Positions 25,485-37,000 of a stretch of 64,000 nt of DNA are shown here, piece by piece. The DNA lies in NCBI GenBank assembly GCA_964058845.1, contig CAXKVR010000099.1, positions 1 to 64,000 of the forward strand. Reading direction: 5' to 3'. Source of the DNA: Carex sylvatica (lineage: Eukaryota > Streptophyta > Magnoliopsida > Poales > Cyperaceae). How positions within the stretch are numbered: the first letter of the stretch is position 1; every line of letters begins with the position of its first letter. The translations under genes and the position numbers were made by a program. Under the pieces are notes generated by a model. The model did not search any database. It saw nothing but the letters and a program-made list of their open reading frames with translations, and was not told where the DNA came from.

Positions 25485-28400
25485 TGTCACACCCCGAGAT
25501 CAGGGGCATGATGGTATCGCCGTGAATATATAGATCGTATATATTCACTAGGCATTTACGATGAGATAAATGGTGTTTTTATCCCAAACCGAACACTTAA
25601 TCAATTTTATTAAATCTGAAATCAGTTTAAAACTGATCCGAAACTTTTCAAAACTTTTATACATGCCTTTGTAAATTCGATTCGATAAAACCACTAGAAC
25701 AATGACTTATCATATCAGAAAACCAAATTAAATATCAGGTACCGTGGAGTATAGACCCTCCACGCCGGTCATCCCACCCGTATTCATTTAAACCCCCAAA
25801 TTCATATCATGTCACAACAAAAACATATATGCAAAAGACCATATAACTTTGAAAACATAAACTTTGAAAACATAAAAGCATGGGAAGCATAAAACAAGCA
25901 CATAAAATTTTAAAACATAAATCGAAACCGTTTAGAAATATTTACACAAGTCCGGTTAGCTGGATATATATACAACAAAAGTTGATCTAAGTACTGAACA
26001 AGTACAACGATCTCAAAAACAGGGCATACATATACCTAACACCTCAGATAGCTCACCGTCTGATCCCGAAAACCTCTAGTCCTTCTTTCCTGAAATGTTT
26101 CACAAGGAAACGGGTGAGAAAAACCTTTTCGCGGTTTATCTCAGTGCCGAAGCTACTGGATTTATCAGATATTCACGTCAGAATTAAATACGGAACTAAA
26201 ATCAGAGTTAAAGCATGAATGTAAAGCTTTGAATCGATAATCAAATGAATCTACATCTTTAAATGCCTTTAAACAGAATCATCAGAAACATATCAGAATA
26301 TTGGGTCTTAATTAAACTCAGATTTCTGGTAGCACATGCAGATGTTCCACCGAACTGGTCCCAGAACATACCTGCATCTGTAGGGTTACATACACCTACA
26401 GATGTCGCTCCCCGTGCAATCAAATCAGACTCTCAACTGCAGTGCTTTGGCTTAACCATTTACAAAAGACTGGTTCTTAATCAAACATTACAGTTCCAAT
26501 CATACAGATATATCCTTTCCAGTATTTCGTTCCAGAAATCAGAGCAGAAATCAGAATAACAGAATCTTATCTACCACAGTTATAGTCACAGAATAACAGA
26601 TCCCCATTCCAACCGGTTTGGACTCAGAGGGGTCGTTCCCCAATGCGCATATGGTTCCCGAAATCGAAATCTAGTGTATACTCTAGATTTCGCAGAACAG
26701 AATATCACTTACAGTGATATATATATATATAATAGTAGCAATTCACTGTGGTTTCATTCTCTATCAGAATCAGAATAACAGTTCAATCGGTAAACCATAC
26801 CAGAATGCAGATCAACAGATAAAACAGTTCAATTAGTTATGCAATGCTCAGATGATGCTTGAAATCAGAAATTCAAAATGCAATTTAAAAACGTCCTATT
26901 TAATTCCTAATTGAACCTCAGGAAAAATCCCGTGAACCCCCGCACCTTTGTACTTTTCGTGTCGCTTACGGTTGGTCTGAACTCCTTTCGGTATTCCGGG
27001 ATTCACCTGATTGTCCTGCTAAACCTGCTATAACATACCGTTACACGCTGTATTAAATCCTTACTCTATGTTCGATAAGTTACGCTTCGATCGGTACGTT
27101 TTTATGTAATTTATTTGACTTAATTCATTTCTGAATTTTCAGATTTTATACTATGGTTGCGGCCCGCAGGAGGTCTCCTTGCGGCCCGCAAGATAACTAT
27201 CTGAAAAATGCCCGAGAGCTTCTCGGTATTCACACCCCTTCTTGCGGCCCGCAAGAGAACCGGTTGCGGCCCGCAAGACATTTGGTACTGAACATTTCTA
27301 CAGGATTTCGCTTGGTACCAGACTTGGTTGCGGCCCGCAAGTCACCATACACATACCATTACGGCCCGCAAAGATTGGTACAGAAGTGTTTTAGGCTTTG
27401 TTTGCAACCGAATTCCGATCGGTTTCGATCGAAACTCGTTCTAAACACCGTATATTGGTTCCTAACATGTTGTAGATTGGTACGGTAGAGTTTTCATATC
27501 AATTGATATCATGTATACCTGATACCGGTTTGGTACCGGTGCTAACTTGCTCGATTAGCAAACGATTCAGATTTTTGGTTATCGATTACCATAACTATGC
27601 TAAACAATATACAAGCTTGGTATTTATGGTGCATATACCTATCTATATCATGCAACACATATACTCTAAATTCTTGGTATCAACTTGATTACCCAATTAA
27701 TCCTCGATTCGGATCGAAACTCGGTATAACAATCGAATCGATACAAAATTGAAATGCATGATACTTATTCAATTCAAATAAACATATATGACATCCTATA
27801 GTCAATTAATCATCATGCAAATCGATTTCAATCAAAGTTAGGGTTTCGATACTCAGATTTTCAGAACTTCGATCAAAACTCAGAAAATTCGATACAGAAC
27901 GATTTAGAAACCTCAATTATACAAATTAACACCTTAATTTCAGAATCTAAACAAACCCTAACTAAATTTTCGGATTCAAAGTGAAACCTTAAGAAATCGG
28001 TATAAAATCAAGAAATCAACAAGTAATTCGAATGGAATTCGATCAATTCAACACGGTTTCGCATTTCTAACAAAAATCGATTCAATTCGACAATTAGGGT
28101 TTCAAGGGAGATGAAATATACCAAATTGAAGAGAAGGAGGTGATCAAGGTGGTAGTGCTTTGCTCCAAACTCAATTTCGCGTACGTCTGATCGATTCGGT
28201 GTACTCGGATCTCACTTTTTTCTCTCTTCTCACCTTCTCCCTCTCTTTTCCTCTTTGTTTCCGCCACCCACCACACACCATACACACACACACGTGTACA
28301 CACAAAAGTCACGGCCAAAGGAAGAGAAAAATCAAGGTTTTTGATTTGTTTTGGCAATTTTGCTAATAGGCCCTTTAAACTTCCAATATTGCATATATGT

Positions 28401-28700
28401 TAATTTTTCAAGAAAAGCCCTTGCTTAATTTAAATAGAAATTTGCATTATAGATTATATATATACATATAGATATATTCATATGTATAATTTAATGATCC
28501 ATTTGATATTTTAATTCGGATAGGTTTATTTTTATTCGATCAAACCAGAAATTCGATTCTAAATGCCTTGACTCAGAAAAGTCAGAATAAAATTAGAAAA
28601 ATATATCAAGGCATCAGATTTAAATTCGGAAAAATTCAGATGAACTTAATATTTCGAAATTTTTATTATTTTAATATTCTTCAGATTTCGCTACGTCACA
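25485..28700 (-). repeat. LTR B2 (5' LTR of element B)
   Basis: The LTR is 3216 bp, the same length as LTR B1 and nearly identical to it. It would drive transcription of B leftward. It includes the phased palindrome cluster at 27157-27371. Confidence 0.96.
27157..27371. promoter_or_regulatory. Phased TTGCGG-N-CCGCAA palindrome cluster in LTR B2
   Basis: Exact-offset copy (plus 8019 bp) of the six-site cluster in LTR B1, with the same spacings. In element orientation it lies roughly 1.3-1.5 kb inside the LTR. Confidence 0.65.
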
Positions 28701-28705
28701 CATCC
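28701..28705. repeat. Right target-site duplication of element B (CATCC)
   Basis: Matches 17461-17465. A's internal sequence resumes here without loss. Confidence 0.95.
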
Positions 28706-30440
28706 GATAAGGAGCCTTCGAAATCGGAATTGTGCCAGGTATCAAATTAATGTTAAACTCAATTTCTCGCTCTGGGGGTAACCCTGAAATCTCATCAGGA
28801 AAAACATCAATGTATTCCGAAACAACCGGAATGTTAGATATTTCTGGAATTTCAGTAGCAGTACTCATAACCCTCACTAAATATGCTGTACACCCCGACT
28901 CAATTAAGTGCCTTGTCTCTATTGCTGAAATATACGGTACCACCTCTTTTAATCCTCTACACTTTAATGCACATGTAGCACCACTTGACAATGCGAACTG
29001 AACGGTACGGCTCAAACAATCAATCGTAGCTAGGTGTTGAGTTAACCAATCCAAACCCAACAATGCATCATACTCAGAAATGTCCATGACCAACATTTCG
29101 GCTAGAAAATCCCTTCCATCAACTCTCACTTTCAGGTTTCGGCACGTCCTCGCAATTTGGGTAGTTGAACCGAGAGGGGTATGAACATTCAATACTCTCC
29201 CACTCGACTCCGTTAACCATCCACACTTCTCCACTAACGTACTAGATATGATCGAATTGCTACAACCCGTATCAATCAACACATACGCAAGATGTCCCGA
29301 AATAGAAATAGTACCTGCTAGCAAATCAGTCTGAGTAGAAATAGGAATCAACTCGTCTCCTGCATTCGGTAGCTCTATTGCCTCTACCGCGTGAACACTG
29401 GCTCGTCCTCCTGCACGGCCTTCCCTCAACTGTGGTGTAGGGCCTCGACCTCGTAGCGAAGGTATGCCTCCACGTCCTCGCCCCTGTGGACCTCTATAAC
29501 CACCACTGCCACTGCTCCCGGGTGTACTCGAAAAAGTATTTGGGCAATCCTTGATCCAATGATTCTTGCTGCCACAGCGAAGACAAGTCTGATTGAGGCG
29601 ACGACACTCAGATTCAGTATGTGGCTTCATGCAAATACGGCACCAAGGTCCAGTAGCTCCCGGGGTAAACTGAGGTACCGCTATCTGTCCTGTAGGGTAT
29701 CTAGGGGCTTGAGGTCTAACCCCCGATCCACTCGCTTGCTTTCTTTGATCAAATTTAGGCCTAACATTTCTGGAGAGGGTTTGTTGCGCACTTCTCTTGA
29801 GATATACCTCTGTCTGCTCCGCACATCTCATAAGAGCTGGAACTCCTGCAGCTGTGGAATGATGTATGGCTAGTGCAATATTCGGGTCCAACCCGTCCAA
29901 ATACTGCCTCCGGTATCTATCAAGATCCCTTTTCACATCTGGAGCATAGCGGGACAGGTCAAAGAACAAACGGTTGTACTCTTCTACCGACCTTTCATTC
30001 TGTCTTAGGTTCAGGAATTGGCTTCTCAAAGCCTCCCGATGTAAGTCACTCAAGAACTGCTCCCCAAACTTCTGTTCAAACCATTCCCAGGTAATCTCTC
30101 CTTCGCCCCCTTCAAACTCCATTTTAACTCCCTCCCACCAATGCCTACCAGACTTTTCAAGCAATTGTGCGGCCAACTCCACTTTGTTCACCTCTGGCAC
30201 CCGGCATAGGGTGAACTTTGCTTTCAGACTCACCATCCATTCTTCCGCAGCCGGATATCCCCCCGACCCATCAAACCGAGGGGGTGTCAAACGCATAAAC
30301 GCTTCATATAATTGTCGGAATTCCTCCCCATTTGCTCCAGCCACAGGAGCTGGTCCGCGTTCCAGATTTTCCGCTCTACGACCTCTTTCATAGGCCGCAA
30401 TTAACATTTCTCCGAGATCTCTCTCCATTTGACTATTCAA
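28706..30440 (-). pseudogene. gag-pol: Gag-protease half of A unit 2 gag-pol, cut off by element B
   Basis: This is the N-terminal part of the second A polyprotein, about 579 codons: start Met, capsid, CCHC knuckle ([14 protein letters not shown]) and protease LIDTGCS, ending at the CATCC duplication just before reverse transcriptase. It is nearly identical to unit 1; one base difference seen by eye is near 29617. A transcript from LTR A3 would read this half and then run into B, so at most a gag-protease protein with a short foreign tail could be made. Confidence 0.92.
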
Positions 30441-30552
30441 TAATCAATAAGTTAATATTTCAATTCACGCAGTTTAACGTTACCAATCTAACTCTAGACT
30501 TACCCCACTCGTTTATCCTATCATGTCTGGTTAGGGTTTAAAAACTAACCTT

Positions 30553-30564
30553 GCTCTGATACCA
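30553..30564 (-). other. Primer-binding site of A unit 2 (initiator tRNA-Met)
   Basis: TGGTATCAGAGC on the minus strand, 9 bases from LTR A3, identical to the unit 1 site. Confidence 0.9.
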
Positions 30565-30573
30565 ACAATTAAC

Positions 30574-32899
30574 TGTCACACCCCGGAACCAGGGGGCGCG
30601 ACAGTTACGCCGTGAATATATATTTTCTATATACTCACGAGGCAAGAACGATGAGATGATTTATATTCATCCCAACTTTAACCAAAAATGATTTAAACAT
30701 TCAGACACGCAGTTAATTGAAATCAGATAATTAAAACACATCCTACTTACAACACCTCCTACTTACAACACCTCCTACTTAACGAATTAAACATTTACAC
30801 TACTTAATTAAAATCAGTTTTACAAAGTCTGGTTCAAAGGTTATACACAACAAAATATGATCCGAGTACTTAACCAGTACAAAATGGATCATTAACTGAG
30901 GCATATCTATACCTATTCTTTCTTCTCCTCGCCGCACGATCTCGAAATCCTATTCCTTGTTTCCTGAAAACCCACGAGGGGGAAGAGGGGTGAGAAACTT
31001 ATTCGCAGTTTCTCAGTGCAGAATTTAAATAGGGCTACTGGATTTGTAAGAAATCCATTATCAGAATTAAATTGATTCATTAGTATACTATTCAGTTATT
31101 TATTCGCTAATCATGAAATGCAATTACTTAAAAAGGGAATTCAAGCGAACTTCTACTATTATCACATTCGGAGAAAATCAAAACGGAATTATTCAGGATG
31201 TTTGGATCTAAATGCAAACTCTCTAAGTCAGGTTGGAAGAATAGAAATTAGTTATCTATCTTCGTCGGCTTAACCGTTCTATTGGTTCTGGTTTATAATT
31301 AAACATGCATATCAGTCAGAATTTCACGATTAGCAATAAAATAATTCGATCAGAAACAAAGATTATCAATACAGTAACAGTTTCACATTAATCACTATAC
31401 CACAGTTCAGTATTCCTACAATCACAATAATATATGTAATAACAGTATCCCCTACCCAACCGGTACTGGGTTCAGTGGGGTCATTCCCCAAATGCGCATA
31501 TGGTTCCTGAGGCAAAGTCTAGCGTCGACTCTAGACTTTGCAATAACTATGAATATACAATATAATATAACAATATCAATTCAGTACTGTGGTTTCATTC
31601 TCTTATCAGAATCAAAGGAACAGTCAATCAGTAAAACCATACCAATATGCTAGGTCATCCTCAATATAGCAATTCCGATATAACATTTACTTAATTATGC
31701 AATAATGTCATGATGCATGCAATTAGAAATTCAACATGCCATTTATACGTAACTATTTAATTCCTAAAATAAATCCCAAAACAAATCCCGTGAACCCCCG
31801 CACCTGATCACGTAAGATGCGTAGAAAATCAGCTATCACTAGATTCCGAACTTCCGACGATTTCGCTGAATCGTACTCGATAGGGTCTATGCCTATGTTA
31901 ATAAAGCATAGATGAATTAATAAAAGAAATTCAATCGATTTAAATACAAGTCAAGTCGATTATCGAGTCATAATGTTTCAAATCAAATTCGAATTCGAAA
32001 TTTCACCAAAAATCTAACAAATCACTTGAATTAGGGTTTCCAAGAGAAAAGGAAGACAAATCATATCAATTATCACAAATTAACAACTAATCGAGCTAGA
32101 ACTCGATTACTGAAACCCTAATTCGAATTTCAACCGAAATCACGACAAATCGAATAATTTAGGATTTTCAAGGAATTGCAAAAGAGAAAGAAATACCAAA
32201 TTAAAGCTTTAGAATCGATCAAGGATCGTCAATTCAGCTCGAATCTCGATTTCCCGGTCAGTTCGATCAGTTTCCGCGCTTAAATTTTCTCTCTCTCTCT
32301 CTTTCTCTTTTTCTCTCCGCTCTAACCTAACCCTCCTTAAATTCCCGTAAAAATGATATGAAGAAGAAGGATTTTGATTAATAATTGAAATTTTGCAAAT
32401 AAACCCCTCAAAAATAGCAAAATTACATTTCAGTGCGGATCATTCATCCGCACTGCGGACAATATCCATCCGCACTACGGTCCATCCATCCGCACTGCGG
32501 ATCATCCAGCCGCATTCACTGCGCAGAAGAAAAAGTCCGAGCCTAGTGCGGACGCACTGAGGCCAGTGCGGATGCTCCCATCCGCATTCAGTACTTAGCG
32601 AAATTTTCAGAAGAGTACAGAACTCACCCGCAGTGCGTGTGCCCATCCGCACCACCATCCGCACCCAGAGAAATTACAGCCGTTTATTAAGGAACTTGTC
32701 CCAGTGCGGGTGAAGCCACCCGCAGTGCGGGTCATCCATCCGCACTGGACCATTTTTCTATATTTATAATTCGATTCTTGACGCTTTAACTCAATCAGTC
32801 AGTATAAAATATTTCCACGCATTAGATTTTTAATTTCTAAAACTATATTTACTTTAATCTTTTAAAATCTTATTATTTTAAAAGTTTCACTACGTTACA
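30574..32899 (-). repeat. LTR A3 (outer 5' LTR of the compound element)
   Basis: The LTR is 2326 bp, effectively identical to A1 and A2. It is followed directly by the TTTTT duplication. It carries the dyad cluster at 32431-32748 and the CT-rich run near 32283-32317. Confidence 0.95.
32431..32748. promoter_or_regulatory. Phased TGCGG/CCGCA dyad cluster in LTR A3
   Basis: Same arrangement as in LTR A1, offset by 25412 bp. Confidence 0.6.
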
Positions 32900-32904
32900 T
32901 TTTT
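32900..32904. repeat. Right target-site duplication of compound element A (TTTTT)
   Basis: Matches 5157-5161. Flanking unique DNA resumes at 32905. Confidence 0.7.
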
Positions 32905-34051
32905 CATGTGTGATTTGGTGAGGTTCGAGTTGGTGAGATGTATATCAGTTGTTGGTGCCAATAGTGGAGAATGTTAGAATTGAGAAGGCACTGTTTTTTG
33001 TGGGTTATTTGTTTCGATGGTATAAGAGGCGGAGGCAGTAACACCAAATGGGGGTCAATTGACCCCCATTTATTTTCAAAATTTATATATGTATATGTGA
33101 TTTTATGTATAGTTTAGATCAAAATGTTACGAATACTGTAAAATTGACTCCCATTTATAGTATAATTTTTTTATATGATTGACTCCCATTCACATTTGAT
33201 CTCCATAGTTCAAAGGTCTGGCTTTGCCCCTGGATGGTATGATTTTCAATGGGTGTTATTCTAAATTTACAAAGGATTTGGTGTAGAGAGAGGTGAAATT
33301 GAGGTGTTTGATCTTGTTAATTTGATTTCCAACAGGGCATTTAAGAGGTTTTGTAAATAATACAAATATTGTTACTGTAGCTGTTTAATTGACGGGTCAA
33401 GAGAAGAATAGTTCAAACAGTGCCATCCTGCAAGTTAATTATATCTACCACAATTCAATATGAACTGGATCCTTCCTTGTGTTATTGTGGTTGTAGGGGT
33501 TGTTAAAATTTTGTTAGTCATATTTGTTGTCATAGGATATTGTAAATTTTATTTATTTATTATAAATTATTACCTATTTCGAAAGTATTATTTCTGGTAT
33601 TAATTCATGTTGGTATATGTGTGTGCCTGAATATGCCTTGAGAGTCCATTTGTCTGTGATTTTGCAAAGATGTTAGTATATATATGTTAGTATATATATG
33701 ATGTTTTGTTTTGAAGCTTAATTAAAAAAAAGTGCAATTACTAATAATTTGTCAAGAGATGAAGTGCTACCTGTGAAGTTTAACTAATTGGAGAGAACTG
33801 AATGCAAGGACAACGTGTTTTATTTTTTTTATTGCTCTTCTATTCTTTTGGAAATCTATTTAGGGGTAGAGAGTCTTCCCAGATGAATTTTCATACTTTG
33901 TCATCCCTGCGGTACAACAAATGTGAAGAAATGTAGCTAATTGAAAGAATATTTTCAGAATTGACTGTGATATGTGAGCTAAAAGCAAGTACTGAAATTT
34001 AGTATGAAATGTTTTTAGATACCAATATATACCAGACAGGCATAGATGAAT
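32905..34051. other. Unassigned flank between element A and the satellite
   Basis: No gene is recognised. At about 33020-33232 there is a block with GGGGGTCAATTGACCCCC near its left end and repeated TTGACTCCCATT motifs. It is bounded by GAGGCGGAGGCAG and CTGGCTTTGCCCCTG, which are reminiscent of a degenerate inverted end pair, so it may be a small transposon remnant. A short duplicated GTTAGTATATATAT motif lies near 33671-33700. The rest is AT-rich with nothing I can support. Confidence 0.4.
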
Positions 34052-37000
34052 TGTGCTCCAAATACCTTCAATTGAAGTGTTGTATTAGGGTTGTAAATGC
34101 CCTATTATCTTGCTATCTGGAGACACTATTAGAGTGCTCGAAACACCATCATTTTGAGGGTTATATTAGGATTGTAAATGCCCTATCATCTTTCCATATA
34201 GGGACACTTCTAGAGTGCTCCAAACACCTTTAATTGGAGTATTGTGTTAGAGTTGTAAATGTCCTATTATCTTGCCATCGGGAGACACTACCAGAGTGCT
34301 CCAAGCACCTTTAATTGGAGTGCAGTATTAGAGTTGTAAATGCCCTATTTTCTTGCTATATGGAGATGCTACTAGAGTGCTCCAAACGCCTTCAATTGAA
34401 GTATTCTATTAGGGTTTTAAATGCGCTATCATCTTGCCATCGGGAGACACTACCAGAGTGCTCCAATCACTTTCAATTAGAGTGTTGTATTAGCTTTGTA
34501 AATGCCCTATTTTCTTGCCATCTAGAGACACTACAAGAGTGCTCCAAACACCTTCAATTGAAGTGTTATATTAGGGTGGTAAATGCACTATTAACTTGCA
34601 ATCTGGAGACACAACTAGAGTGTTTCAAACACCATCAATTGGAGTGTTATATTAGGATTGTAAATGCCCTGCTATCTTGTCGTATAGAGACACTACCAGA
34701 GTGCTCCAAACCCCATCAATTGGAGTATTTTTTTAGGGTTGTGAATGTCCTATTATCTTGTCATCTGGAGATACTACAAGAGTGTTCCGAACACCTTCAA
34801 TTGGGGTGTCGTATTTGGGTTGTAAATGTCATATTATCTTGCAATCTGGAGAAACTACTAGAGTGCTCCAACCACCAACAATTGGAGTGTTGTATTAGGG
34901 TTGTAAATGCCCAATTATCTTGCCATGTGAAGTCACTACTATAGTACTCCAAACACCTTCAATTATAATGTTCTATTATGGTTGTAAATGCCCAATTATC
35001 TTGTCGTATAGAGACGCTATTAGAGTGCTACAAACACTTTCAATTGAAGTGTTGTATTAGTGTTGTAAATATCCAATTAGTTTGCCATATGGAGACACTA
35101 CTAGAGTGCTTCAAACACTTTCAGTTGTAGTTTTGTAATATGGTTGTAAATTCTCTATTATCATGCCATATAGAGACGCTACAAAAGTGTTCCAAACACC
35201 ATCATTTGAAGTGTTGTATTAGGGTTGTAAATGCCCTATTATCTTGCCATATAGAGACGCTACTAAAGTTCTCCAAAGACCACTAATTGGAGTATTGTAT
35301 TAGTGTTGTAAATACCCTATTATCAAGCCTTATAGAGACGCTACTAAAGTGCTCCAAACACCATTAATTGGAGTGTTCTATTAGTGTTATAAATGTCATT
35401 TAAACTTGCCATATAGAGACGCTACTAAAGTGATCCAAATACCATAAATTGGAGTGTTGTATTATAGCTGTAAATACCATATTATCTTGCCATCTGGAGA
35501 AACTACTAGAGTGCTCCAAACACCATCAATTGGAGTGTTGTATTAGTATTGTAAATGCCTTATTATCTTGCCAACTGGAGACCCTACTAGAGTGCTACAA
35601 ACACCTTCAATTGGAGTGTTGTATTAGGGTTGTAAATGCCCAATTATCTTGCCATATAGAGAAGCTACTAGAGTGCTCCAAATACCTTTAATTGGAGTGT
35701 TGTATTAGGGTTGTAAATGCCCTATTATCTTGCTATCTGGAGACACAACTAGAGTGCTCTAGATACCTTCAATTGGGTGTTGTATTAGGGTTGTAAATGC
35801 CCTATTATCTTGCCATATAGAGACGGTACTAAAGTGCTCCAAACACCATCAATTGGAGTGTTGTATTAGTGTTGTAAATTTTATGTTACCTTGCAATATA
35901 GAGACACTACTAGATTGCTCCAAATACCTTCAATTGAGGTGTTGTGTTAGGGTTGTAAATGCTCTATGATCTTGCCATTTGTAGACACTACTAGAGTGCT
36001 CCCAGCACCTTCAATTGTAGTATTGGATTAGGGTTGCAAATGCCCTATTATCTTGCCATATAGAGACACTACTAGAGTTCTCCAAATACCTTCAATTCGA
36101 GTGTTGTATTAGGTTTGTAAATGTCATATTATCTTCCCAAATCGAGACGCCACTAGAGTGCTCCAAACACATTCAATTCGAATGTTGTATTACGATCGTA
36201 AATGCCCTATTATCTTTCCATATATGCTACTAGAGTGCTAAAAACACCATCAATTAGAGTGTTGTATTAGTGTTATAAATGCCCTATTATCCAGCCATCT
36301 GGAGACACTACAAGAGTGCTCTAAACACCTTCAATGAGAGTGTAGTATTGGGGTTGTAAATGCTCTATTATCTTGCCGTTAGTAGACACTACTAGAATGC
36401 TCCCAGCACTATCAATTGGTGTGTTCTGTTAGGGTTGTAAATGCCCTATTATCTTGCTATCTGGATATACTACTAGAGTGCTCGAAACACCATCAATTGG
36501 AGTGTTATATTAGGGTTGTAAATGCCCTATCATCTTGCCATATTGTGACACTTCTAGAGTGTTCCAAACACCTTCAATTGGAGTGTTGTATTAGGATTGT
36601 AAATGCCCTATTATTTTGCCAACGGGAGACACTACCAGAGTTCTCTAAGCACCTTCAATTGGAGTGTTGTATTAGGGTTGTAAATGCCGTATTATCTTGC
36701 CATATGGAGATGCAGCTAGAGTGTTCCAACCATCTTCAATTGAAGAGTTGTATTTGTGTCGTAAATGCCCTATTAGCTTGTCAACAGGAGACACTACCAG
36801 AGTGCTCAAAGCACCTTCAATTGTAGTGTTGTATTAGCAATGGAAATGCCCGATTTTCTTGCCATCTAGAGACTCTACAAGAGTGCTCCGAACACCTTCA
36901 ATTGGAGTGTTATATTAGGGTTGTAAATACGCTATTAACTTGCAATTTGGAGACACAACTAGAGTGCTTCAAATACCTTCAATTGGAGTGTTGTATTAGG

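Larger units (their letters stand above)
17466..28700 (-). mobile_element. Complete Tekay/Del-type chromovirus B nested in A unit 2
   Basis: The element is 11235 bp: two 3216-bp LTRs (17466-20681 and 25485-28700) around a 4803-bp internal region with primer site, polypurine tract and an intact gag-pol. Its LTRs start TGTCACACCCCGAGATC and end ACGTCACA, related to A only at the extreme ends. By eye I found one difference between the LTRs (T at about 20526 against C at about 28545), so insertion was very recent. Both A and B are minus-strand. It inserted inside an element of its own clade. Confidence 0.96.
5162..32899 (-). mobile_element. Compound Tekay/Del-type chromovirus A: LTR-internal-LTR-internal-LTR, with element B nested
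   Basis: Three 2326-bp LTRs (5162-7487, 12248-14573, 30574-32899) alternate with two internal regions in the same minus orientation. Internal region 1 is 7488-12247 (4760 bp). Internal region 2 is 14574-17465 plus 28706-30573, which also sums to 4760 bp once element B and one copy of its CATCC duplication are left out. The outer flanks match (TTTTT), so this is not two independent insertions side by side. By eye the LTR copies differ at only a couple of positions: 13585 region A for G in LTR A2, and 31708 region T for C in LTR A3. A tandem of this form is expected from unequal recombination between LTRs of sister copies, or from template switching before integration. The clade call rests on one gag-pol frame, long LTRs, an initiator-Met primer site and a C-terminal chromodomain-like region. 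Confidence 0.92.
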
